A DNA stretch of 64,000 nt from SAR202 cluster bacterium bin127. Lineage in GTDB: Bacteria > Chloroflexota > Dehalococcoidia > Lucifugimonadales > Lucifugimonadaceae. The stretch spans positions 62,001 through 126,000 of the forward strand of contig MPNN01000004.1 in assembly GCA_002239045.1 (NCBI GenBank), in the 5' to 3' direction. The notes beneath the pieces are model-generated. The model ran no database searches, was not told where the DNA came from, and saw only the letters and a list, made by a program, of their open reading frames with translations. The translations under genes and the position numbers were made by a program. This document shows, in pieces, positions 1 through 9,420 of the stretch; position 1 is the stretch's first letter, and every line of letters begins with the position of its first letter.

Positions 1-1235
1 TCGTTCAGCCACTCCGTACCGCTCGCCGCGGCGTAGACGGACTTCAACGCGTCTCGATCCATCTTGTTGCAATAAGGCAATCCCGAATCTGCCAAGTCGT
101 TCGTCAAACCGACGAGAAAACCCGAAGCCAAGAACGATTCAGGCACGCACCCGGCGAAATCGTTCCCGGCGATCCGTAACTCTTGCAGATTCAACTCGCC
201 GATTTCAGATGGGATCCTGCCCACAAGTTGGTTGCCCGCAAGCAACAATCCCTCGAGCACCGAAAAACCCCTGAGATCCGCCGATATCTCGCCGCTTAAC
301 TCGTTGTTCGACAGATCAAGCCAAGTCAGATTATCCAGGTTGGCGAGTATCGACGGTATCTCGCCCATCAGTTCGTTGTCGCTCAAATCTAGATAGGCCA
401 GATCCGTCAGATTGCCGATCTGTGACGGGATGGAACCGGTTAGATCGTTTTCCGACAATCCCAGATGCTGAAGGTTGACCAGGTTGCCGATAGAACTTGG
501 AAGCTCACCAGAAAGGTAATTGATGTCTACCGAAATTAATTCGAGACCAGTCAGATTTCCGATTTGGGTCGGTAAATTCCCGGTTAACACGTTACCCGAT
601 AGATTTAACTCCCTCAGCCTCGTAAGACCGCCGATCTCTTCCGGTATCGCACCTGAAACTTTGTTCCCTGCCAAATCCAATATCCGCAGGTTGGCCAATC
701 CGCCAATCTCAGAAGGCAGCGCCCCGCTCAACCCGTTATCACGAAGCAAAATCGCGACTACGCGTTCGCCCTCCGTCGTCACGCCATACCACTCGCCGAT
801 CGGAGCATCGCTCAACCAACCGTCGTTCCGGTTCCAGCGCTCACCACCCAGATCGCGGTAGATAGCAGACAATGCAATCTGATCCGGCGTCGCAGGCACC
901 GGAGTAGACGTCGCCGTAGGTTCCGTAGTCGCCGTAGGTTCCGGAGTAGGCGTTGGTTCGGGGGTCGCCGTTGGTTCTGGGGTCGAGGTCGGTTCGACCG
1001 TCGCCGTGGGCGGAATTGGCGTCGCCGACGGTTCAGGGGTAGGCGTCGCCGACGGCTCGGCCGCCTTCGTCGGCTCAACCGTTGGCAAGACTTGAACCTC
1101 AGGCGATTCTGGGGTTACTGTCTGAGTAGGTCCAGACGTCGGTGGCACCGGTTCAGAACTGGTGCAAGCAAACACGAATAACAGACTCGACAACGCGAAT
1201 AATCCTAAGGTTGAATAAACGATCCGCTTCAACAC
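1..1235 (-). CDS. Leucine-rich-repeat lipoprotein with Pro/Thr stalk (partial)
   Basis: Read on the minus strand from a GTG at 1233-1235 and open to the left edge, so the C-terminus is missing. The first ~25 residues are a hydrophobic signal ending in FVFAC, a plausible lipobox, so the protein should be lipid-anchored outside the membrane. A ~75-residue Thr/Pro/Glu-rich stalk (repeats of the form EPTATP) follows. Then comes a capping segment (ALSAIYRDLGGERWNRN) and tandem LRRs of the plant-like type, with LxxLxLxxNxLxGxIP visible between about 180 and 800. A second capping-like motif (ALKSVYAAASGTEWLN) starts at the edge, so another LRR block may follow. Likely role is binding or adhesion at the cell surface; the ligand is unknown. 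GTG is preferred because the nearby ATG at 1238-1240 is out of frame and stops at once. Confidence 0.8.
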   Translation of the reverse strand, partial: MLKRIVYSTLGLFALSSLLFVFACTSSEPVPPTSGPTQTVTPESPEVQVLPTVEPTKAAEPSATPTPEPSATPIPPTATVEPTSTPEPTATPEPTPTPEPTATTEPTATSTPVPATPDQIALSAIYRDLGGERWNRNDGWLSDAPIGEWYGVTTEGERVVAILLRDNGLSGALPSEIGGLANLRILDLAGNKVSGAIPEEIGGLTRLRELNLSGNVLTGNLPTQIGNLTGLELISVDINYLSGELPSSIGNLVNLQHLGLSENDLTGSIPSQIGNLTDLAYLDLSDNELMGEIPSILANLDNLTWLDLSNNELSGEISADLRGFSVLEGLLLAGNQLVGRIPSEIGELNLQELRIAGNDFAGCVPESFLASGFLVGLTNDLADSGLPYCNKMDRDALKSVYAAASGTEWLN

Positions 1236-1666
1236 GACATCTGTATCCTTATCCGTACCAACTCGGTCTGTTATGGACTCTCACGATGACATCGCTCCGT
1301 GATACTCCGTCACACCTGTTCGCCTTCCTAATCGTACCACTGCGTCGTCCCATGAACGGCCACAAGCAAAGCTCAAAGGATCGACGACAGAGCGCGGGGG
1401 TTGCAGAACCGAATCGGCAGGTACCACCCCACAGTGTGTGACCCAATCATTCCCGCGCCTCAACCTAGTTCGCACAAAACGTGGGTTTTTCGCCGCGCGC
1501 GTCACCAAATCGTAGGGTAAACTGTTGCAACAAATCAGGTACCGTACACTGCGATTCACGGCATTCGCAACCTTAGCTTTATTGTGTTCGTTCCTGACAA
1601 GAAGGAAACGCGTCGAAATCTGCAACGCAGTGACCATCGATGCGTCACGATAGAAGGAGGCATGTG
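1236..1666. other. Divergent intergenic region
   Basis: 431 bp between the divergent LRR lipoprotein and ABC binding-protein genes. It must carry both promoters, but I see no convincing -35/-10 pair. Short open frames here have no recognisable product and overlap each other in several frames. The only clear signal is the ribosome-binding site GAAGGAGG at 1653-1660 for the right-hand gene. Confidence 0.5.
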
Positions 1667-3433
1667 ATGCGAACACTGTTTCGCCACGATCCCCGAACGC
1701 TCTTATTAATTCTCGGGAGTACCCTCCTGATACCCCTCGCGGCCTTCGCCGCGATCGCCTGCACGGACGATTCAGGCCCGGCAGTTGGAGGCACCGTCAC
1801 CATCGCGGTCGCCGGAGTTCCCCCGCTAATTCAAGAGCCGCGTCGAGACATCAGCGCGACCGGCGGAATCGGGAAAGACTTCTCGATCTATGAGACTATT
1901 GTGCGCGCCCCGCACGTCAGCCCTCCGACACCGCCACCGCAAGACCATACCGGATACTCCCCGTCGGACCTCGGTCTTGCCGAGTCTTGGGAAATCGCAT
2001 CCGACTTCAACAGCATCACCTTCAAGATCCGCGCTGACATTCCGTGGCACGACAACGGTGGCGATTGGGGTGAACTGACCGCCGAAGATGTTGCATTTAC
2101 GTACAACTCGGCATTCGCCGCCGACTCCGTGAACAACGGTGCCGAGGAGATCGGCCCTGAAATGAAGGCCGGTTTCGACGTCATCGACGACCTCACGGTC
2201 CGCCAGAACATCGTGCCCGGTGGCTTCGACCCGACATGGGCATGGCTGCAAGGCAACGCTGGATTCAACGGCATCGTTATCGTCAGCAAGAAGGCATTCG
2301 ACGAACTAGGCACAGAAGGCTTCGGAACCACTCCGGTAGGCACGGGCAGATACAAGGCCACCGAGTGGGTAGCAGACGACCAGGTGAAGCTAGAGGCGGT
2401 GAGAGATCATTGGACCGGCGATCAGCCGTCAATCGGCTCCGTCAACATCGTCCACATGCCCGAACCAGCATCCCGTGAAGCGGCTCTACGAGCCGGCGAG
2501 ATTGACATCGGGGAACTCAGCCCTCAGATCATAAACCAAGTCGCCAACGCCATCGGCGGAACTGTCCAAGAGATCGGTATCGCTAGGCCGCAAGGCTTCC
2601 AGATGGCCGGAAACTACTGGTCAACGCAGTGCGCCGACTGTGAGGGCGGGCAAATGCCGCGTCCCGGTTGGGAAGAAGGCTTAGATAAAGGCTATCCTTG
2701 GATCGGCGACCCTTCCGACGCGACCTCGATGGAGAACGCGCGTAAAGTCCGATGGGCCATGGCCATGGCGGTCGACCGCGATTCGATCATCACCAACGTC
2801 CTCGACGGACTCGGGCGCGTGATCTACGCATGGCAGAACATACTCCCTGACGACCCGATGCACAAAGATGAGTGGAACATCCCTCATGACGTTGCAATGG
2901 CCAAGCAGTACATGGCTGAAGCTGGCTACGCCGACGGTTTCGAAATGGAGATCTGGGTGCCGAGCACCTTCTCGCCGGGAACCATCGCCGCCGCCGAAGC
3001 AGTCGCTGAGATGTGGCGAAGCCAACTCGGCATCGATGTAACAATCGACCGAACCGAGTACGGAGCACGCCGTCCGCAGACCGTGGACAAGACGATTAAC
3101 GTCCCATTCACGCACGGCATCAACTGGATACCAGGTGCGACGTCCGCAAGATACATCTGCGCCGCCGCCGGTCACATCGTCGGCTTCACGATGGAGCAAT
3201 CCGTGTGCGACACTGGTCTCTCCAACGCCACCGAACAATCCCTGAACCAGCGCATAGCAAACAACATCGAAGTTCAAGACTATCTGTCGCACCAGATGCT
3301 CTTCCTCCCGATGTTCCAGCACAGCGCCAACCTCTTCGCCGTCGCCCCGACCATCGCGTCTTGGGATCCTTACAACTCACAAGACGTGCTCCCGAACCGA
3401 CCCGAATCGATGGTGCTCGCCGACTCTGAGTGA
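1667..3433 (+). CDS. Peptide/nickel-type ABC transporter substrate-binding lipoprotein
   Basis: 588-residue family 5 extracellular solute-binding protein (SBP_bac_5, DppA/OppA-like) that captures oligopeptides or similar solutes outside the membrane for the two permeases that follow. A basic N-terminus and hydrophobic signal end in AAIAC with the lipidated Cys near residue 32. The typical SBP_bac_5 pattern is present: LAESWEIASDFNSITFKIR, then a VAFTYN segment and a late RWAMAMAVDRDSI segment. The longer reading frame opens at 1640, but ATG 1667 is chosen because GAAGGAGG lies 6 nt upstream and the signal peptide then has a normal length. Substrate cannot be read from sequence. Confidence 0.9.
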   Translation: MRTLFRHDPRTLLLILGSTLLIPLAAFAAIACTDDSGPAVGGTVTIAVAGVPPLIQEPRRDISATGGIGKDFSIYETIVRAPHVSPPTPPPQDHTGYSPSDLGLAESWEIASDFNSITFKIRADIPWHDNGGDWGELTAEDVAFTYNSAFAADSVNNGAEEIGPEMKAGFDVIDDLTVRQNIVPGGFDPTWAWLQGNAGFNGIVIVSKKAFDELGTEGFGTTPVGTGRYKATEWVADDQVKLEAVRDHWTGDQPSIGSVNIVHMPEPASREAALRAGEIDIGELSPQIINQVANAIGGTVQEIGIARPQGFQMAGNYWSTQCADCEGGQMPRPGWEEGLDKGYPWIGDPSDATSMENARKVRWAMAMAVDRDSIITNVLDGLGRVIYAWQNILPDDPMHKDEWNIPHDVAMAKQYMAEAGYADGFEMEIWVPSTFSPGTIAAAEAVAEMWRSQLGIDVTIDRTEYGARRPQTVDKTINVPFTHGINWIPGATSARYICAAAGHIVGFTMEQSVCDTGLSNATEQSLNQRIANNIEVQDYLSHQMLFLPMFQHSANLFAVAPTIASWDPYNSQDVLPNRPESMVLADSE

Positions 3434-3456
3434 GCGAAACCATCGTTCGCCTCCTG

Positions 3457-3496
3457 ACCCCGAAACCCTCACCCTCGCGGGTGAGGGTTTCGGGGT
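3457..3496 (+). terminator. Perfect 18-bp stem-loop after the binding-protein gene
   Basis: Arms 3457-3474 and 3479-3496 are exact reverse complements with a 4-nt TCGC loop, starting 24 nt after the stop codon. There is no T-run on the 3' side, so it is not a textbook intrinsic terminator. Hairpins between a binding-protein gene and its permease genes often attenuate transcription or protect the upstream mRNA, which would keep the binding protein in excess over the membrane subunits. That role is inferred. Confidence 0.75.
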
Positions 3497-3595
3497 TAAG
3501 CGACGACGGAATAACGAAATTCGCCGAATGGCGTAAACTCGGTTCACCGGCGTGGTTCGACGCGCGCCGTGTAGGCCTTAAATTGGACGCGATCA

Positions 3596-4525
3596 GTGGT
3601 TAGATTCCTCATACGACGTGCCTTTTACATGATCGCCGTGATGATCGGCATCTCGGTCATCGTGTTCGGTCTGTCACGTTTGACTGGCGATCCCCGGTTG
3701 CTATACATGACACAGGGGACCCGTTGGTCGCAAGAGGTGTGGGACGCGAGGGGGCGCGAGCTCGGATTAGATAAACCAATGGTCATCCAGTACCTCGTCT
3801 GGGCCGGAAACGCCGTCAAAGGCGACTTCGGGCAGTCGCTGTGGCACAAACGGAACTCCCTCAAAATCATCATCGAGAAGGTGCCCGCCACCATCCAACT
3901 CTCCGGCATCTCGTACTTAATGGCCATTGTTCTTGGAGTTACGCTTGGCACGATATCGGCGGTGACGCGCGGCACGTTGATCGACATCGCGGTGCGGTCA
4001 TTCGCTTTGGTCGGCCAGGCGGCGCCACCCTTCTGGTTGGCGCTCATCTTGATCTATATCTTCGCGGTCTATCTCGACTGGCTACCAACTTCGCGCCGCG
4101 GCGATTGGACCAACTTTGTTTTGCCCGCTACCACGCTCGCTTGGCTCGGATCCGCAGCTCTGACCCGGCTGACGCGCTCATCACTCCTCGAAGTCCTTGA
4201 CTCCGAATACATCAAACTCGCCCGAGCAAAAGGCGTGGCCGGTTCAACAGTGATCATCAAACACGCACTGAAAAACGCGTTGATACCGCCGTTGACTGTC
4301 GCTGCTGTGTTGTTCGCAAGCTTCCTCACCGGAACCGTCGTCGTCGAAACAGTGTTTGCGTGGCCGGGCCTCGGCAGACTCGCCGTCGATGCCACCAAAA
4401 ACAACGACTTCCCGTTGGTCACCGGCATAACCGTCATCTTCGCCGCGATGTTCCTGTTCTCGAGTCTGATGGCCGACCTTCTATACGCGTACATCGATCC
4501 TCGGATTCGCATCTATGATTCGTGA
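3596..4525 (+). CDS. Peptide-type ABC transporter permease, DppB-like
   Basis: 309-residue inner-membrane permease of the DppB/OppB family, the first transmembrane half of the importer. N-terminal MVRFLIRRAFYMIAVMIGIS is a typical DppB opening TM helix. The cytoplasmic coupling segment RAKGVAGSTVIIKHALKNAL near residues 210-230 is the conserved EAA loop that docks on the ATPase. Starts at GTG 3596 (no better start nearby) and overlaps the next permease by 11 bp, which indicates translational coupling. Separated from the binding protein by the hairpin at 3457-3496. Confidence 0.9.
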   Translation: MVRFLIRRAFYMIAVMIGISVIVFGLSRLTGDPRLLYMTQGTRWSQEVWDARGRELGLDKPMVIQYLVWAGNAVKGDFGQSLWHKRNSLKIIIEKVPATIQLSGISYLMAIVLGVTLGTISAVTRGTLIDIAVRSFALVGQAAPPFWLALILIYIFAVYLDWLPTSRRGDWTNFVLPATTLAWLGSAALTRLTRSSLLEVLDSEYIKLARAKGVAGSTVIIKHALKNALIPPLTVAAVLFASFLTGTVVVETVFAWPGLGRLAVDATKNNDFPLVTGITVIFAAMFLFSSLMADLLYAYIDPRIRIYDS

Positions 4526-5426
4526 TACGCCATTGCCTGACACGACGTCCGATCGGCGTGGCTTCCAAGTACCGGTTCTGGGAACTCTGTACCAATGGGT
4601 TCGGCGGTATCCTGTATTACCCGTGATCATCGCCGTCGGCCTAGCGATTATGGCGATCTTCGCGCCGTGGGTCGCACCCAACCATCCGCTCGAAAGCGAA
4701 CTCGACAAACTCGCCGCGCCACCGGTGTGGGTCGAAGGGGGATCATGGGACTACGTCCTTGGTGCCGATAAGATCGGGCGCGACCTGTTGAGTCGCATCA
4801 TCCACGGCTCGCGCATATCCCTCTCGGTCGCATTCATCGTCATCATCTGCGGTAGCGTCATTGGAAGCGGAATCGGAATCGCATCAGGCATGGCTGGCGG
4901 CATATGGGACGAATTCGCCATGCGGATCGTCGACCTCGTATACGCCACACCCTTCCTCCTCATCGCGCTCGTCGCAGCAGTCGTCTTTGGCGCCAGTCTT
5001 GAACTCGTCCTCATCCTCCTCACCATCTTCTCCTGGCCCATCTTCGCCCGACAAACCCGCGGCCTGACCCTCCAACTCAAGAACATGGATTACGTAGCAA
5101 GTTCGCGCGTCGCTTCGGCATCAGAATTCCGCATCGCCTACCGACACATCCTACCCGGCGTCGTCAACACCATAGTCGTCATCGCCACCCTTCAGATCGG
5201 CTCCCTCATCCTCACCGAATCCGTGCTCTCCTACCTCGGAGTTGGAATACCCGCGCCCCAACCCGCGTGGGGCAGCATGGTTGCCGATGGACGAGAGTTC
5301 ATCACCACTGCATGGTGGGTACCCGTAATGCCCGGCGGCGCCATATTCCTCACCGTATTCGCCTTCAACTTTATCGGCGACTGGCTCCGCGACTACCTCG
5401 ACCCGCGGTTGCGGCAGATCAATTAA
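4515..5426 (+). CDS. Peptide-type ABC transporter permease, DppC-like
   Basis: 303-residue DppC/OppC-family permease, partner of the DppB-like protein. It has the DppC signature LGADKIGRDLLSRIIHGSRIS near residues 75-97, an EAA loop (SRVASASEFRIAYRHILPG) and the C-terminal family motif GDWLRDYLDPRLRQIN. No DppD/DppF ATPase genes follow; the next gene is an unrelated membrane protein on the other strand, so the ATPases must be encoded elsewhere. A decayed second copy of this gene's 3' end lies at 27906-28082. Confidence 0.9.
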   Translation: MIRDTPLPDTTSDRRGFQVPVLGTLYQWVRRYPVLPVIIAVGLAIMAIFAPWVAPNHPLESELDKLAAPPVWVEGGSWDYVLGADKIGRDLLSRIIHGSRISLSVAFIVIICGSVIGSGIGIASGMAGGIWDEFAMRIVDLVYATPFLLIALVAAVVFGASLELVLILLTIFSWPIFARQTRGLTLQLKNMDYVASSRVASASEFRIAYRHILPGVVNTIVVIATLQIGSLILTESVLSYLGVGIPAPQPAWGSMVADGREFITTAWWVPVMPGGAIFLTVFAFNFIGDWLRDYLDPRLRQIN

Positions 5427-5658
5427 TCGGTCTGAACACTCGCCGGCTTCTTGGCGAACGCGATCATGAGATCCGAACGGAGATGATCGGGAACGTTAAT
5501 GACTCAAGAATTAGGCCGTTTTAACGGCTGTGGCCTCGGCGGTTTACCGTCCGAGTCCACGCGCGCAGGCGGAGCCGGGCTACGTTTTCTACCCCTGTCC
5601 TCGTAGTCGTTCTTCCGTTTTTTTTCGCTTCTTCTAAGCACGATGTACCTCTGATTAT

Positions 5659-6297
5659 TTAGTTTACGTCGTAGACCGAAACCGCCTCCCACCCGCGTTC
5701 AAACCCCGGTCCAGTTCGTTTCGTCGAATCAACGAAAAACGAACTGAGTATAACCGAATTGAACTCGTCACCGACTATAAATTCGTACCGCTCCGTTTCC
5801 GTTTCTCCCGGTTCAATAACCAAATCGCCAGGTCCCCATCGGCGGCTGAACTCGGAGTAGTTAGGGAACGGGACGGCTTTTTCATTTTCTGGCTTTTCTT
5901 GGAAATCTGAGTACAAGATCTCAACCTCCTCGTCTGAAAATGGGGCCAGCTGTTGCATCCGAAACGAAGCCTGTCTGATTTCGACTGCGACCCGAGAAGT
6001 GTTCCTTAACGTCGCTTGTATCGAAATGTGGATGTAAGTGTCCCCAATCCGTCTGTGCGAAGTTTCCTGAGTGATCGTCAAATGAGGTTGAAATTCCCTG
6101 AATATCCCCAATTTATAGAACGCCCATACACCACCTACACCAATCGCCACAACCGTAACCAGAGCCTGCATGATGCTTGACGCTTTGACCAAACTTACTC
6201 CTAACCAAGCGTCCATGGCCAAAACCGCGCCAACCAACAACAATCCCACGCCTATCGACGTGAGTATTATCCACTTGCGGGTTCCTTTGACCATCAT
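5659..6297 (-). CDS. Two-TM membrane protein of unknown function
   Basis: 212 residues, not recognised. Two N-terminal hydrophobic helices (about residues 10-30 and 40-62) are followed by a soluble ~150-residue domain rich in beta-strand-like stretches (HLTITQETSHRR, YIHISIQATLRNTSRVAVEI, RYEFIVGDEF), which reads like an immunoglobulin-like sandwich on one side of the membrane. It stands alone between oppositely oriented genes. Start is the first of two adjacent ATGs; no clear ribosome-binding site precedes them. The 232 bp before the ABC permease stop hold no other gene I can support. Confidence 0.6.
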   Translation of the reverse strand: MMVKGTRKWIILTSIGVGLLLVGAVLAMDAWLGVSLVKASSIMQALVTVVAIGVGGVWAFYKLGIFREFQPHLTITQETSHRRIGDTYIHISIQATLRNTSRVAVEIRQASFRMQQLAPFSDEEVEILYSDFQEKPENEKAVPFPNYSEFSRRWGPGDLVIEPGETETERYEFIVGDEFNSVILSSFFVDSTKRTGPGFERGWEAVSVYDVN

Positions 6298-6433
6298 GTT
6301 ATTGTAACATCAGTGCTATTCATTGTCTGCTACAAGTGGCGAAGCCGTCCGCTAACCCGAGAAACTCGTCAAGCCGATAAACTACCCCCATCACCTAGTC
6401 CAATCTCTCTCGATCCTCAAAGGCCATCCAACC

Positions 6434-7636
6434 ATGAAAATCACAGATGTCAAACCCCATGTCGTCAAAATGCCGGACACTATGCCGTGGGTCTTCGTCA
6501 GCGTCGAGACTGACGAGGGCGTCACCGGGTGGGGCGAATGCACCGACTACATCGCCAACCCACAGCTTGTGCGAGGCATAGAAGCGGTCAAGCCGTGGGT
6601 CATCGGCATCGACGCATCCCACATCGAGGAGATATGGCAGCGCATATTCCACATGTACTCCGATCTCAACGGGCGCGGCTTCGTATCGCACCTGATCAGC
6701 GCCATCGACATCGCTTTGTGGGACATTAAAGGCAAGGTCTTAGATCGCCCAATCTATGACTTGTTGGGAGGTCCGGTACGCGCCTCCGTCCCCCTCTACA
6801 CCCACGTCAGCGATACATCGCAGGGGGATACTTTCGAGGACCACCTCGCGGGAATGATGGAGGATGCCCGACGCACTAAGGAGATGGGTTTTGAAGCCAT
6901 CAAGACCGACCCGTTTCCGTCGCGTCGGCAATACGGGAAGTTCCGAGGTGCCTTCATGGTCGAACGGCTCGATCCCGCCGCAATCCACCAAGCCGTCCGC
7001 TGGATGGACGGCCTACGCGAGGCCGTCGGCGATGAATACGAACTGATGGTCGACGCCCACGGGCGGTTTGATGTCGCATCCGCCATCGAGGCCTGCCGTG
7101 CACTAGAACACATAAACCTCGTATGGCTAGAAGAACCGATTCACGTCGAAAACCACAACGCCCTCAAACACGTCCGAGAAAACGTCAACGTCCCGCTCTG
7201 CATCGGCGAACGTCACTTCACCCGTTGGGACTACTGGCAGATCCTCAACGATCGGCTCGTCGACTACATCATGCCGGACATCGCATGGTGTGGCGGCATC
7301 AGTGAAATCAGGCGAATCGCTGCCATGGCAGAAGTCGCATACGTCCGCATCAGCCCCCACGACGCCCTCGGGCCAATCGCGATCGCCGCCAGCTTCCAAA
7401 CTTGCATGACGATGCCCAACCTCTACCGCGAAGAGTGCGTCCACCACTGGTTCCCGATGTTTGAGAAATTGATCGACCCGATGTTCGATGTCCGAGATGG
7501 GCACATCCACCCGAACGGTCGGCCGGGATTGGGCATAGAACCGAATCCGGATGCCATGGAAGAGTTCAGCATCGACGTCGACTCGCCCGAAGCCCAACGC
7601 GTCGATTGGTATGGCGGCACGGAAAACGATGACTAA
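6434..7636 (+). CDS. Enolase-superfamily sugar-acid dehydratase-like enzyme
   Basis: 400-residue mandelate racemase/muconate lactonizing enzyme family member. These enzymes abstract a proton alpha to a carboxylate using Mg2+, usually dehydrating sugar acids. Metal ligands are visible as D207 (MVDAHGRFD), E233 (WLEEP) and E259 (CIGERH), with likely acid/base residues K157 (AIKTDPF) and H309 (ISPHD). His after the first metal ligand, together with a late His, resembles galactonate/gluconate-dehydratase subgroups rather than muconate cycloisomerases. Substrate is unresolved. It lies 45 bp upstream of a ThDP enzyme on the same strand, so the two may act on one carboxylic acid. Confidence 0.85.
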   Translation: MKITDVKPHVVKMPDTMPWVFVSVETDEGVTGWGECTDYIANPQLVRGIEAVKPWVIGIDASHIEEIWQRIFHMYSDLNGRGFVSHLISAIDIALWDIKGKVLDRPIYDLLGGPVRASVPLYTHVSDTSQGDTFEDHLAGMMEDARRTKEMGFEAIKTDPFPSRRQYGKFRGAFMVERLDPAAIHQAVRWMDGLREAVGDEYELMVDAHGRFDVASAIEACRALEHINLVWLEEPIHVENHNALKHVRENVNVPLCIGERHFTRWDYWQILNDRLVDYIMPDIAWCGGISEIRRIAAMAEVAYVRISPHDALGPIAIAASFQTCMTMPNLYREECVHHWFPMFEKLIDPMFDVRDGHIHPNGRPGLGIEPNPDAMEEFSIDVDSPEAQRVDWYGGTENDD

Positions 7637-7681
7637 TTTCGGTGCTCCACCGAACTGTTGCTCTAGGCGAAGGACCTCGAT

Positions 7682-9367
7682 TTGAAACTCAGCGGCGGCG
7701 AAGCGCTTGTCAAATCCCTAGTCAATGAAGGGGTTGAGGTTGTTTTCGGGATTCCGGGGATCCAAGTTTATGGCATCGTTGCGGCCCTGAGGGACGAACC
7801 CGGGATCCGGATGATATCGACCCGGCACGAGCAGGCAACCACCTACATGGCCGACGGCTACGCCCGTGCCACACGAAAGCCGGGTGTCGCACTAGTCGTT
7901 CCCGGCGTCGGTGTCTACAACGCCGCTTCAGGTCTCGCTAATGCCTTTGCCCGTTGCTCGCCCGTGCTATTGATTGCCGGACAGATCCCACGCGCGCAGA
8001 TCGATAAGGACATCGGGAGTATCCACGAAGTCGTGGATCAACCCAGCGTCGTTGAACCCGTAACCAAGTGGCGGCGAAGGGTGATGCGGCCCAGGGAGGT
8101 CCCTGACGCAGTCTTCGAAGCCTTCAGACAGATGCGCACCGGGCGACCACGACCGGTACTCATCGAGGTTCCGCCCGAAACGGGTGTTGAGCGCGAAGAG
8201 GTCGTTCTGCGTGAACCTGCACGCATCTCTCGAATTGTTCCGAGCCCAGAACAACTTCGCGAGGCCGCACAAATCATCGCCAACTCCCACCTGCCGCTAA
8301 TCTACGCTGGCGGCGGCGTCGCGATTTCAGATGCCGAAGAAGCCCTCGTCAGATTGGCAGAAGCCACAAACATCCCGGTCGTGACTTCAAATAGCGGCAA
8401 GGGATCCATTCCGGACGACCATCCGCTCTCGTACGGCTCATGCTTTAGCCCCATGGCTGAGCAACCATCGATGAACGAGCTCTTCGAGGTCATGCAATCC
8501 GCCGACGTCGTGATCGGCATCGGCGCACGATTCTCGCTCGGCAACCCTGCCGGTGAAGCGTCAACCTTAATCAACATCAACGTCGATGATGGCGATCTGA
8601 CTCGTATCCAATCCAATACCGTCCCGTTGCACGGCGACGCGAAGGCGACAATCGAAGCGCTCATCCCATATCTAATCGAAGCCGGTGCGGGGGAACGGCC
8701 CTCTCCTGCCGAAGCCGTAACCGCAGCCAGAAATCTGATCGCGTACTACGACATCCGACTTAAAGAACCGCCCTACGAAATCATCGAGACCATCAACCAA
8801 GCGATCCCCGAAGACGCATTCATCATCTGGGACGTTACTCAATTTGGCTGGTACGCGCGAACGCACTACCAAGTCAACCAACCCAAGACTTACATCGATT
8901 CTGGCTACTCTTTCAACCTCGGGTTTTCCTTCCCAACCGCGCTCGGAGTCAAAGTCGGTCAACCCGACCGCCCAGTGATCTGCATGGTTGGCGATGGCGG
9001 CTTCATGTTCAATGCCTCGGAACTCTCCACTGCGGTCAAGTACGGCATCAACGTCGTGACAGTCATCTTCAACAACGACTCATATGGCAATGTTGAACGG
9101 GATTTGGATGAGGTATTCGACGGAACATATGACACCAATCTGCACAATCCAGACTTCGTGAAGTTCGCCGAGTCGTTTGGCGCGGTCGGCATTAGGGCAA
9201 ACGACCCGATGGAACTAGCGACCTTAATACCCGAAGCCTTGAAAATGAACGCCCCGGTCATTATCGACGTGCCAGTCCACAACCTGCGAATGCCGCGTGC
9301 ACCGCAGTTTGCCTTTACCACGAAACTGCCGTGGGCCACGCCGCAAGACGGACTCCTGCCGACGTAA
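7682..9367 (+). CDS. Thiamine-diphosphate enzyme, acetolactate synthase-like
   Basis: 561-residue ThDP-dependent enzyme with the usual three-domain order: N-terminal pyrimidine-binding domain (catalytic Glu E50 in STRHEQATTYMADGYAR), central domain, C-terminal pyrophosphate-binding domain with the GDG...NN motif at about residues 437-464 (GDGGFMFNASELSTA ... FNND). The family includes acetolactate synthase, benzoylformate decarboxylase and oxalyl-CoA decarboxylase. No small regulatory subunit gene is near, so anabolic acetolactate synthesis is unlikely; a catabolic decarboxylase or carboligase acting with the upstream dehydratase is more plausible. Start TTG 7682 has GAAGGA 7 nt upstream. Confidence 0.85.
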   Translation: MKLSGGEALVKSLVNEGVEVVFGIPGIQVYGIVAALRDEPGIRMISTRHEQATTYMADGYARATRKPGVALVVPGVGVYNAASGLANAFARCSPVLLIAGQIPRAQIDKDIGSIHEVVDQPSVVEPVTKWRRRVMRPREVPDAVFEAFRQMRTGRPRPVLIEVPPETGVEREEVVLREPARISRIVPSPEQLREAAQIIANSHLPLIYAGGGVAISDAEEALVRLAEATNIPVVTSNSGKGSIPDDHPLSYGSCFSPMAEQPSMNELFEVMQSADVVIGIGARFSLGNPAGEASTLININVDDGDLTRIQSNTVPLHGDAKATIEALIPYLIEAGAGERPSPAEAVTAARNLIAYYDIRLKEPPYEIIETINQAIPEDAFIIWDVTQFGWYARTHYQVNQPKTYIDSGYSFNLGFSFPTALGVKVGQPDRPVICMVGDGGFMFNASELSTAVKYGINVVTVIFNNDSYGNVERDLDEVFDGTYDTNLHNPDFVKFAESFGAVGIRANDPMELATLIPEALKMNAPVIIDVPVHNLRMPRAPQFAFTTKLPWATPQDGLLPT

Positions 9368-9420
9368 CCACACGGTCGATTCAGCGGTAGTAGGACGAGA
9401 CCGAAAACCAGCATCTCGAA

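Noticed and set aside
1281..1676. 131-codon minus-strand frame in the divergent gap
   Set aside because: No family, no ribosome-binding site, and it overlaps the binding-protein start region.
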